Source: Candidatus Cloacimonetes bacterium 4572_55 (GTDB taxonomy: Bacteria > 4572-55). From it: a stretch of 64,000 nt of DNA. This document shows, piece after piece, positions 48,333-56,914 of the stretch. The notes under the pieces were generated by a model that ran no database searches, was not told where the DNA came from, and saw only the letters and a program-made list of their open reading frames with translations. Numbering within the stretch: position 1 is the first letter of the stretch; every line of letters begins with the position of its first letter. The stretch spans positions 1 through 64,000 of the forward strand of contig NBMB01000005.1 in NCBI GenBank assembly GCA_002084765.1, given 5' to 3'. Position numbers and translations under genes: made by a program.

Positions 48333-50540
48333 CTATCTCTCCAGTGGCACACCGCGGTCGCCTGTTATGGGATCACTCGCGGTCATCGCGCAAAATATGC
48401 CGCTATTCAAATCTTTTTGGAAGATTGACGTTTTTCCCAATAAGTCCTTTAATATGGAAAAATAACCGTCCGCGCATGTCACCGAAAAACCGGAATCCGG
48501 ATTCTCGGCTTTCTTTTTGATCTCCAACATCAATGTGAGCAGGTCGTCATACGGCAAGGAAGCGATAATCACCGCATGGTTCTCTTCTAATAAAAAAGTT
48601 TCTCGCTCCTGCAAGTCTATAATTTCAGTTTCTCCTAATTTATTGATAACTATAGCTTTGGTTGGCTTTCTGGAAAACGTTTTGATCATATTTTTTTCAG
48701 GATAGAACCGACAGAGATAATAAAGGTTATCAGGAAAAATTTTTTTCAGTTCAGCGTTAAACTCGTCCCAATTCGAATATCGATCAGCCAGCCATTCGAT
48801 GATATTCGCCATGTCATCTTTTAATTTGACCGATTCCATACTCTCTTCCGGCGACTTTCCGTTCCAGAGAATAAACTCATCTTCTCGAATCACCCAACCG
48901 ATTGCATGATATGAATAGGAAGGGGCAAACGCGTAACCGTGGGCAATTCGATTGGAATCGGGATACTTTTTGGAATCGATCCGTCGCGCCATGAGTCGCC
49001 TCAATTCCTGATCTCTTCGCCGATGCTCCAACTGCAGGTTGGATTCGCTCAATTCCGTAATAATCATTTCTAACGCTTCACTCATCTCGTTGAATGTACC
49101 GGAGAGAATCTCCATCTCGAACGGTGTGTTTATATTGACTTTATGGCCGTATTTACCTCCGGCAACTGAAAGAGCCATCTCTTTTAATTCTCTGAGCGGC
49201 TTGACTATCTGCTGCGTAATTCTCATTGAGACAAAAATGCCGACCGCCAAAAGCCCTGTGCCGATTAAAAAGACTTTTAGCAACGCTTTTCCTCGTTTTT
49301 CCTTGATTATCGAAATATCCACGTCCGCGCCTGCAATCGCTACCACGTCGTCGTTGTCGTCAAAAATGGGGATGTACGCAGACTTAAGCAGCCCCCATTC
49401 CTCCCACGGCTGAATATCCGAGATAAACACTTTTCCCTGAAACCAGGAATTCTTGGTATTCTCGTCCGGCTCGTCCGGGTCTGTCCACCCCACCCAGCCA
49501 TGAAACTCGTTTTGCGTGGCGTCCAACACATAGCTCAGCCGCCTTGCCCGATCCCGAAGAACGCATGTGTACAGATAGGTCAAATCTCTCTTTTCCATGA
49601 TGCGAATCATGGGATCTGCGTAGCGTTTGTATAAGATTTTTTCTTTTTCAGGGATGATCTGAACGGCCATCGGTTTGGTCAGCGCGGTCTCGGGATCAAT
49701 CTCAATCCAGTCAAGAGTGCCGCTGCCATAGAGTTTTTTTTTATTTTCATCGTAAGCCAGTCCAAATACGCCAAACTTCAGCGGTCTATTTTCTTGTCCA
49801 GTTATCTCATCCTTTTGGCGCAAATTTCCGATAAGTTTCCCCGCGCCGGTATGGATATTGATCTTTAGCAATTGGTTCGAGTGGGTGTCGATCCCGTACA
49901 AGCGACGGTTCTTGTTGTCAAAAGCCAGACCGCGTACAGCCGAAAATTCGTCGCCGAGATAGCCGATAACCTCGCCGACTCCAGTTTTCGGGTCGATTTT
50001 GATTAAGTTTTCATTATTGCTGTATAGTACGCGGTGATCGCTGTCATAAGCCAAACCATAACATTCGTAGCCTGTCTCGCCGATTACAACGCCTTGACCG
50101 TCGCCGTCTCTGGGATTGATACTGACCAACTCGCCGCTCACCTCGTCCACTGTGTATAAGACGCCCGCCTGATCGTCATACGCCAGGTCTCCGGAAAACT
50201 GGACGCCATGCGGTCCCACGGTTCGAATATTTCCTCCTCGCTGACGGATTTTTATCACATAATCCTCTAACGCATAATTCGCATAGATTAGACCGAGTTT
50301 TTGATTATAAGCCATGCCTCGGGTTTGCTTGATTTTCAGCAAATCTTTATGATTATTTCCGTCGATAAAACTTGCGACTGCCGTGCTGACCGAGTATAGC
50401 TTCCGATCAAAACCGTCCAATATTCTTTTATTAAGATTGGAATAGACCAGCTTACCGGTCGATAGAGAGATAAGAATCAGCGAAGGGAGCAATATCAGAA
50501 AGATGACCGTACTGACGCGTAGATTAATTCTGGAACTCAT
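48333..50540 (-). CDS. Propeller-HAMP sensor with degenerate PP2C-like end
   Basis: This 735-aa membrane protein has a first helix (about 8-28) and a large periplasmic region. That region contains about six YncE/NHL-like beta-propeller repeats (about 70-270: GLAYDSDHRVLYS, GLAFDNKNRRLYGID) and a dCache-like end (GADVDISII). A second helix (about 412-432) and a HAMP (about 433-490) follow. The C-terminal domain (about 520-710) resembles the SpoIIE fold in outline but lacks its acidic metal motifs. The start overlaps the translocase stop by 4 nt. It probably senses a periplasmic ligand (inference). Confidence 0.65.
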   Translation of the reverse strand: MSSRINLRVSTVIFLILLPSLILISLSTGKLVYSNLNKRILDGFDRKLYSVSTAVASFIDGNNHKDLLKIKQTRGMAYNQKLGLIYANYALEDYVIKIRQRGGNIRTVGPHGVQFSGDLAYDDQAGVLYTVDEVSGELVSINPRDGDGQGVVIGETGYECYGLAYDSDHRVLYSNNENLIKIDPKTGVGEVIGYLGDEFSAVRGLAFDNKNRRLYGIDTHSNQLLKINIHTGAGKLIGNLRQKDEITGQENRPLKFGVFGLAYDENKKKLYGSGTLDWIEIDPETALTKPMAVQIIPEKEKILYKRYADPMIRIMEKRDLTYLYTCVLRDRARRLSYVLDATQNEFHGWVGWTDPDEPDENTKNSWFQGKVFISDIQPWEEWGLLKSAYIPIFDDNDDVVAIAGADVDISIIKEKRGKALLKVFLIGTGLLAVGIFVSMRITQQIVKPLRELKEMALSVAGGKYGHKVNINTPFEMEILSGTFNEMSEALEMIITELSESNLQLEHRRRDQELRRLMARRIDSKKYPDSNRIAHGYAFAPSYSYHAIGWVIREDEFILWNGKSPEESMESVKLKDDMANIIEWLADRYSNWDEFNAELKKIFPDNLYYLCRFYPEKNMIKTFSRKPTKAIVINKLGETEIIDLQERETFLLEENHAVIIASLPYDDLLTLMLEIKKKAENPDSGFSVTCADGYFSILKDLLGKTSIFQKDLNSGIFCAMTASDPITGDRGVPLER

Positions 50541-53500
50541 GACATCATCAACCTATTTTTAAGGAATTTAATCGCAATACGTGGATTCAATTTGGCATAA
50601 AACAGAATTTGCTCTTTTGGGATGATCAAAAGATCTGCGCCTTGAGAAATAGCCGCCCTATCCCATTCTTGGTTTCCAAAGAGACACCATTCCCCGAAAA
50701 TATCGCAATCCTGCATAACGGTCTCTTCTGGTTTCAACAAGACCTTTCCTTTAATAATGCAGTAGAGGTTATCCGCCTGATCCCCCGGTTGATAAATCGT
50801 CCTTCCGGATTCGTAATGAGCCTGATAAACATTTTTTATCAATAAGGATAGCTCTTCCATACTAAATGCGTGGAAAAAAGAACTTTGAGACAGCAGACTT
50901 ATCCGCTGGACAATATTTAGCGTGACCCTTCCTTTGTTTTCATTTTTATCCCGTTCTGATAATAATGAAATCACAGTGTCTCGAAAAACCGTGTCTTTTA
51001 TCTCCCGTAGACGATTTCGAAATATATCGACAGATTCGGCTTTATTTAGTTCCCACAGTGCTTCCGCGGCAATTGTTGAATCCAGAGAAAATTTGCTGTT
51101 GATGAACATATGTACGACGTTTTCCGGTCGGACATCTTTGACGTCGAAGTTTTGTCGATAAAAACTCACCTTTTCGTCGAGACTACGGGAATCCACAAGC
51201 GGCAACAATATTTTGAACATATCCTGGCTGATACCCTGCTCCACTGCTTCGATGGCATTTGCTCGGATTTTGGGATTGTTTGAGCGCAAAGAGGAACTCA
51301 TCAGTTCAAAGTCGGGCATCCGTCCACCAATCGTGAACAGCTCCAAGCAGAATTCAAGAATCCGAATGTGGATGTCCATCAATAGACCCGATAAAACGAA
51401 CAGTCCTGGTGTATTTTTTTCATTTTTCAACACTTGATAGGAATACAATAAGTAGTAGGCTCCTCGGATAGCCCGATGGATGATTTCAGAAAAAAAAGTG
51501 TCAAATTGTGGAAAAGAGAGCTTAGAGAGCGCGCGTCCCGCCAATGAACGGGCATACGTGGAATATTGGGAGGATCGATAAATTTTCACCATAGTCGGCA
51601 CGCTTTTTAATCCTATACTTAAGATCAACTTCTCCGTGATTCGTCGTTGATAGGGACTGAAGGTATCGCTCATATCCAGCAAGGGTACGATACAACTCGA
51701 ATCTTGTATCTTCTCCAGAGCCTTTCCAGCGACAATGCGATCTTCTTCTCCTGATACCGCGATTGTCTGGAGTATGCCCGGTATGAGTCGTCCGGAATTT
51801 GGCGTGACGAGATTCCGAATCGAAAGCAGTGCTTCCCTTCTGATCTCTGGGTCAGGGTCTTTCAAAAAATCCACCAGAAAGTGCGCGTATCGCTCTTGCT
51901 TGATCTTGCCAATTACATGAATTGCCACCTTCTTTTCCTCAGCTACCCCTTTTAAAAGCTTAGTTATAGTCCCCATCGCTTCATAGCCGTCGCAAATATC
52001 CCAGCTATTCCAAAAAATGATAGCCATAGCACCTTTATCTCGCGCATGATCTGAATCTAACAACATTTTGATGCGATTCGGCTGTAAGAGTCCAAGACCT
52101 CCCAATAATTCGATCAATTGACTGTTGAGGGTAATATCGCGACTTTCGAACCAAAGGAGCAATTCTCGAATTATCTCGGTATCGCTCTCTGCTAACACGT
52201 TTTCCAACAGGGGCTTCATCGCAATCCATTTTTTTTCAGAAGGGTTTTCTAAATATCTTAGCAATGTTTTAATTGCTTGGTTTTTATCCTTCAATATTAA
52301 TAAATGAATCGCTATAGCGGCAATCTCGGTTTGATCTGGCGACCTGAAAGCGCCAATCTGCTTGATTTTTTCAATATCCAAATCCCGAACCGCCTCTTTT
52401 TCCGGTTTAGAAAAATCGAGCCATTCTTTTCGGAGATTGGTCACCATTGCATTCAGGTAGTCGTTGCGTAGCAGAAAAGTAACCAACACATGAGCAATGG
52501 AGACTGACAACGCGGTCAGAGCAATCCGTTGCGGCGACATTTCTGGAGCTTTGATCAGAAGGAACAAACCAGCGCACGCGGTTGCCGTAGGATCGCATAA
52601 ATTCTCGGTAAAAGTGCGCACCTTTGTTTTTATGTTTGAAGGTACGCCGTTAAAGACAAAATTCCAGTTGTTTAAATCCAGCGAGATGAAAATACCTTGA
52701 TATGCAAAAAATCCAAATATCGCTGAATTGAATCCGTAATCATATAGAAAAAAGAGAAATGTAAATAGATAGGCAAACGGCTGAATAAATGTCATATTAC
52801 GGACGCCGAAAAAAGAAACCATCCGATTGAATAGAAAAAAGTTCACTATCAGATTAAAACCGTTTGCCGCGGCGAATAATTGACCGAAAAGCGAAGCCAA
52901 CTTTTCCATGTCGCCGTAGCCTGAGAACACTTCCAAATATTGAAATTCGCAGACAGTAGCAAGGAAACTCGTGCCAAACATGACCAGATTGATTAGCAGC
53001 ACATAGCGAATGTTTTTTATTGCTTTCAACACGACGGTTGATTCTTCAATAAAGCCGCCTTCCTCATCATCATCATCAAAACTATCAATCTCCTTGGTTT
53101 TCTTTTTGACATAAATCAGCATGGGGATGGTCAGAAGAGCGAGCGCGCTCCAGACTAAAAAGAGAAACTCCGCGGTGATGATCCGGGTGAGAATGCTGAC
53201 CATAGACCCTCCGACCATTGCGCCCATGGATAAACCGCCGTTGAAAAGCGGATATAACCGTTTCGCGTCTAATATGTCGAAGTAGTTGTCAATAAAAGTC
53301 CAATAGATCGTATAAAGTCCAATGAGCCATAAAAATGTGTAGAGCTTTGCCACGTAAAAAATGAGTTTGGAAGATCCTGACTGACCTTGAATCGCCACGA
53401 AAAAATAGAGCGTGCCGCCGCCGATTACAAGCAGTGCCAAAATCGCTAAAAAGACTCGATAAATTCCATAGCGACTCACCATATAGTTATTTATTGGCGT

Positions 53501-53701
53501 GTAAACCAACATCATAAAGGGCATAATCAAATAAATGATGGGGAGTTTTTCCGGTCCAACCCGGATCAAAAATAGGGTATCGGTCAAACTCAGACCGATT
53601 GCGACTCCCGCCTGAATCAGAGCTCCCAGTATCACAAATAGAAGAACCTTAACCTCTTCTCCTTTATGAATTTTGAAAACTTTCCTAAAGATTTCGCCCA
53701 T
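50537..53701 (-). CDS. NTT-type translocase fused to HEAT repeats and a cNMP-binding domain
   Basis: This 1054-aa protein opens with about twelve transmembrane helices (about 15-430). They resemble the ATP/ADP antiporter (NTT/Npt, TlcA) family of the MFS, with YWTFIDNYFDILDAKRLYPLFNGG being characteristic. An acidic loop DSFDDDDEEGG falls midway. HEAT-like repeats cover about 450-900. A CRP-type cNMP domain ends the protein (about 925-1045) with FGEWCLFG...RAA, an intact-looking phosphate-binding cassette. Classical nucleotide parasites use NTTs to import host ATP, but this fused form occurs in free-living bacteria and its substrate is unknown. It is coupled to the next sensor gene. Confidence 0.85.
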   Translation of the reverse strand: MGEIFRKVFKIHKGEEVKVLLFVILGALIQAGVAIGLSLTDTLFLIRVGPEKLPIIYLIMPFMMLVYTPINNYMVSRYGIYRVFLAILALLVIGGGTLYFFVAIQGQSGSSKLIFYVAKLYTFLWLIGLYTIYWTFIDNYFDILDAKRLYPLFNGGLSMGAMVGGSMVSILTRIITAEFLFLVWSALALLTIPMLIYVKKKTKEIDSFDDDDEEGGFIEESTVVLKAIKNIRYVLLINLVMFGTSFLATVCEFQYLEVFSGYGDMEKLASLFGQLFAAANGFNLIVNFFLFNRMVSFFGVRNMTFIQPFAYLFTFLFFLYDYGFNSAIFGFFAYQGIFISLDLNNWNFVFNGVPSNIKTKVRTFTENLCDPTATACAGLFLLIKAPEMSPQRIALTALSVSIAHVLVTFLLRNDYLNAMVTNLRKEWLDFSKPEKEAVRDLDIEKIKQIGAFRSPDQTEIAAIAIHLLILKDKNQAIKTLLRYLENPSEKKWIAMKPLLENVLAESDTEIIRELLLWFESRDITLNSQLIELLGGLGLLQPNRIKMLLDSDHARDKGAMAIIFWNSWDICDGYEAMGTITKLLKGVAEEKKVAIHVIGKIKQERYAHFLVDFLKDPDPEIRREALLSIRNLVTPNSGRLIPGILQTIAVSGEEDRIVAGKALEKIQDSSCIVPLLDMSDTFSPYQRRITEKLILSIGLKSVPTMVKIYRSSQYSTYARSLAGRALSKLSFPQFDTFFSEIIHRAIRGAYYLLYSYQVLKNEKNTPGLFVLSGLLMDIHIRILEFCLELFTIGGRMPDFELMSSSLRSNNPKIRANAIEAVEQGISQDMFKILLPLVDSRSLDEKVSFYRQNFDVKDVRPENVVHMFINSKFSLDSTIAAEALWELNKAESVDIFRNRLREIKDTVFRDTVISLLSERDKNENKGRVTLNIVQRISLLSQSSFFHAFSMEELSLLIKNVYQAHYESGRTIYQPGDQADNLYCIIKGKVLLKPEETVMQDCDIFGEWCLFGNQEWDRAAISQGADLLIIPKEQILFYAKLNPRIAIKFLKNRLMMS

Positions 53702-53761
53702 AATTTTCGCCCCGAATTTCGTCCTGTGGTATTTTTAACAAATAGCAAATAAGAATAGTTA

Positions 53762-55003
53762 TTAAATAAAGATATATTCAGTAAAATGCCCTCTCATACA
53801 GTGGTTCGAGCTTAACGCGGCTCCATAACTTCCCGCGTTCAAGAATGCCAGATAATCGCCTTCTCTGACTTCAGGCAGCCGAACATTTTCTGCGAATATA
53901 TCCAGTCCTTCGTTGATGTTTCCGGCAATCGTATAATTTCGATAACTCTCTGTCGATTCTTCACTTGGGTTAGACCGACGTTTGATCGGCGCGATGATCA
54001 ACGGCAGTTTGTAATACGCGGGTTCATTATGAATATTAAATCCGCCGTCTACGCCGATAAACAATACATCTCTTTTCTTCTCCACCATCCCGACCTGTAG
54101 CGTCATCACTCCGGAATCCCGCACCAGAAAGTCGCCGGGTTCGACTATGACCCGGAAGGGATAGGAACCGAGCTTTTCAGATATCACCGCGGCCCATGCA
54201 TCCAAATCCAACGGATGATCCGCCTCGACTAACGGTGTGCCGAGACCGCCGCCGATATTGACATAATCTATATCCGGGCATTTTTCCAGAAACCAATTGA
54301 ATTGGTCAAAAATCCGCTCCAAAGTTGGTAGTTGGGGCGTGAGGTACCCAGACCCGCTATGAAAATGCAATCCTTGGACGACCATACCTTCTCTGCGCGC
54401 TACTTCCAGAGCTTCTTCGAACCGATCTTGATAAATGCCAAATTTAGTCGTTTTTTTTCCGGCATAATACAACATCTGGTTATAGCCGATACCCACGCCC
54501 ACATTGACACGAATGCCGATATTCCGACCCGGACAAACTTTTGCCAACATCCGAATCGCGCGGATCGAGCCGCAATTGATCACGATTTTCGGGTATCTTT
54601 TTAATATCTCCAAGTCCCGATCAGAAATCGATACGCCAGTAAAGGAAATATCCTCCTCCCGAAAATCGAGCTGAAGTGCCTGAAGCGTCTCTCCGGGGGA
54701 GCAGACATCCATGCCGCATAAGCCAAATATTTTTATTGCAGTAAGAAGAGGGATAGATCGATTTGCTTTCATTGCATACAATATTTTATACGATATGCCC
54801 TGATTCGAGAGTGCTTTGTGTAAAGACTCCAGTTTTTCTTTGACTCGCTTGGCACTGTACATAAAAAAGGGCGTGTCCGTGACAACGGCGTGGCGAAACA
54901 GATTTCGACCGTCATAAAAAAGAATATTATCGCGATAATGAAGATCATCCCTCTCCCACCAGAGTCGCTTTCGTAAAGAAGAATTTTCCATTTCAAAGCT
55001 CAA
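53762..55003 (-). CDS. Fold-type III PLP decarboxylase homologue, Cys replaced
   Basis: This 413-aa protein belongs to the diaminopimelate/ornithine/alanine-racemase-fold decarboxylase group. The PLP Lys is K79 in YAMKAN. HFHSGSG (213-219), the phosphate-binding GGGLG (251-255) and GSYGAALSSN (391-400) are seen. Two usual catalytic features differ: the Cys of the CxxxD motif is replaced (NINEGLD, N364), and EPGR reads EPGD (288-291). It may decarboxylate an unusual substrate, act on a carrier-bound amino acid, or have another activity. The TTG at 55003 has GGA upstream; ATG at 54991 is an alternative. It is 38 nt after the methyltransferase gene. Confidence 0.8.
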   Translation of the reverse strand: MSFEMENSSLRKRLWWERDDLHYRDNILFYDGRNLFRHAVVTDTPFFMYSAKRVKEKLESLHKALSNQGISYKILYAMKANRSIPLLTAIKIFGLCGMDVCSPGETLQALQLDFREEDISFTGVSISDRDLEILKRYPKIVINCGSIRAIRMLAKVCPGRNIGIRVNVGVGIGYNQMLYYAGKKTTKFGIYQDRFEEALEVARREGMVVQGLHFHSGSGYLTPQLPTLERIFDQFNWFLEKCPDIDYVNIGGGLGTPLVEADHPLDLDAWAAVISEKLGSYPFRVIVEPGDFLVRDSGVMTLQVGMVEKKRDVLFIGVDGGFNIHNEPAYYKLPLIIAPIKRRSNPSEESTESYRNYTIAGNINEGLDIFAENVRLPEVREGDYLAFLNAGSYGAALSSNHCMRGHFTEYIFI

Positions 55004-55041
55004 GTTGAGTATCCTACGATAAGATGAGAAAAATTATTCCA

Positions 55042-55791
55042 CTAAGGCTTGGTCGCAGTCAAGAACATCATCCCGTGATACCCGTGACCCTCTTCCGCTG
55101 GCATAGTATTGATTTGAATATCGACATACTTCATGTGAGCCAAGTATCTGCCCATCTTTTCTTCATCGACCGGAAGAACCGGAAAATTTAGGTCCCCGAT
55201 ATTGTAATAATGCGCGTTCTTGACCAAAGACATTATCAGAGTTCCACCGCGTCGAAGCAGCCCTGTCACGTTTTCCAGAACCTGCAAAAATACGGACTCT
55301 TTATCCGTAACGCTTTCGAGGCAAAAATTGGAGGCGATTATGTCAAAATTTTGCATCCTCAGCGGATCAAGGGGATTATCAAGAAGCACGTTACAAGGAA
55401 TGACGCGTTTGATTTTTCGACGAAGTCGCTCTTTCATTTCCTTTATTGTCAGGGTAGAATCCTTTTTTCTCTCCAATTCCCACACAAATCGAAAAAAGAT
55501 ATCCCAGTTAAATGCGCCGTTCTTGTTTTCAACCCAATTCTCCACTTCCTTCCGGTTGACGTCCAGAAACTCGGAGAATGTGATGTGCCGCACTTTTGCA
55601 CCCGCGCTTATTAGTTGATAAATTGTAGGTCCCCCCCCGATTTCGAGATATTCGGGAATCTCTTTATCAAATTTTTCAAACGCGCCGTGAAAGTGGGTGA
55701 GAAGATATTCGTTTCCATTATAAATAGTCGAATAATATTCACGAAGATAGCCAATTTGCGAAAATTGACTGAGATCATACGTAACTTCCAT
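55042..55791 (-). CDS. NNMT/PNMT/TEMT-type SAM methyltransferase
   Basis: This 249-aa methyltransferase has the features of the family that methylates small amines (nicotinamide, phenylethanolamine, thioethers). It shows YLREYYSTIYNGNEY at the start, motif I as YLEIGGGPTIYQLISAG, and FSEFLDVNRKEVENW. A later ASNFCLESV and the RRGGTLIMSLV strand-loop complete the Rossmann core. It is the first gene of the minus-strand operon unless the outer-membrane gene 91 nt upstream is co-transcribed. With the next gene, a decarboxylase homologue, it suggests synthesis of a methylated amine. Confidence 0.83.
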   Translation of the reverse strand: MEVTYDLSQFSQIGYLREYYSTIYNGNEYLLTHFHGAFEKFDKEIPEYLEIGGGPTIYQLISAGAKVRHITFSEFLDVNRKEVENWVENKNGAFNWDIFFRFVWELERKKDSTLTIKEMKERLRRKIKRVIPCNVLLDNPLDPLRMQNFDIIASNFCLESVTDKESVFLQVLENVTGLLRRGGTLIMSLVKNAHYYNIGDLNFPVLPVDEEKMGRYLAHMKYVDIQINTMPAEEGHGYHGMMFLTATKP

Positions 55792-55882
55792 CTTAAAATT
55801 CTAATCCCCATGCCTTCTTAAGGCAATAAAAATTGTTGGACTCATAGATGCTACTACCATGAATCGTAAATTTTGACTTAAT

Positions 55883-56608
55883 TTAGAAATGAACGCCTAG
55901 AACAATATTGCTCTCTTCAAGATCAGGATTCCATATCCAGGAGGCAGAAATCGGAAGAGAAAATTTGTCACTGATCTCAATATTTTTTCTTGCAGTTAAG
56001 CCGACATTGGTTATCGTCGCCTCTTTTGTGCCGTACGTACCGCTACCGTACCATGACGTGCTTTCGCCCAACGATCCGCCGATGTGCATATATAACCCCA
56101 CGCCATTAACGTCAAGAGAATAACCTAACTCAGCATAAGCGGAATTATCCTCGTCGTTGTATACATTCATGGCGAACAACAGATGAAACAAGCCGGAATA
56201 TTCGAATGCCGCCTCGATAGTATGCCCTCCGTAACCGTCGCCGTCCACGAAAGTTGGGTCTGTGTCTTCCTTAAAATCAGCGAAACTTCCGCCTAACTTC
56301 CCGTAATAAATATCGAGTAACGTCATAGTGACGGAATTGCTCTTATTTAAAGAGTGGGTGTAACTGATAGAAAAATCATTTTCTTCTGTGCCGATGTTCG
56401 GATCCAAGGCATAAGCTCCCCAGACGCCGGCTGTAAATCCACCAGTCGTATAACTTGCCCACGGATGAAAATGCGCGGCGTTTCCTTGATTAATTCCGCG
56501 CCATAGATAGCGACTCATCAAGTCTGCTCCGACGTCTAATTGTGCGTAAACAGACGAGCTAAATAAAACTACAATTGCTAAAATCGCAAAAAAAACAATC
56601 TTCTTCAT
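55883..56608 (-). CDS. Outer-membrane beta-barrel protein (TIGR02001-like)
   Basis: This 241-aa protein has a signal peptide (about 1-21, VYA cleavage). The start of the mature part, DVGADLMSRYLWRGINQG, is typical of the small 'gcw_chp' (TIGR02001) outer-membrane family. The rest is a run of amphipathic beta strands ending in the aromatic VHF. The ATG at 56608 follows AAGGAA and is preferred over a longer frame from 56665. It precedes the nine-gene operon on the same strand by 91 nt and may be part of it. Confidence 0.75.
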   Translation of the reverse strand: MKKIVFFAILAIVVLFSSSVYAQLDVGADLMSRYLWRGINQGNAAHFHPWASYTTGGFTAGVWGAYALDPNIGTEENDFSISYTHSLNKSNSVTMTLLDIYYGKLGGSFADFKEDTDPTFVDGDGYGGHTIEAAFEYSGLFHLLFAMNVYNDEDNSAYAELGYSLDVNGVGLYMHIGGSLGESTSWYGSGTYGTKEATITNVGLTARKNIEISDKFSLPISASWIWNPDLEESNIVLGVHF

Positions 56609-56914
56609 CAACCATTCCTTTTCTTTAAATAAGTTAAGACAGCTAAAATAATTAAGACAACCCAAATTTAAATTTTAAAAAACGTGTTCAAACCGATAAC
56701 TTCGATAACGATAGTGCGCTTAAAGATCATTTTACCTCTGATTTTACATGAATTTGCTCAAGCTAAAAATTTAGATTGCATTAAAATAGATAAAGGTCAT
56801 ATATTTTGCAATGAATTTCATTAAAAATCTAGGTAAGTATAGCGATTTTTCAGGAAAATTTGGATTTAATATAAAAATATTTTTTTTTAATTTTTAAAAA
56901 AGGCGGCTTGATAT
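56609..56914. other. Divergent intergenic region, A+T-rich
   Basis: This 306-bp gap lies between two divergent genes and must hold both promoters. TTAAGAC occurs twice about 20 bp apart (near 56634 and 56652), close to the outer-membrane gene. No hairpin or operator is clear enough to name. Confidence 0.3.

Noticed and set aside
50537-53701. Evidence of an intracellular, ATP-parasitic lifestyle
   Set aside because: The carrier is a fused form with HEAT and cNMP parts. Biosynthetic and signalling genes around it do not suggest a reduced parasite genome.
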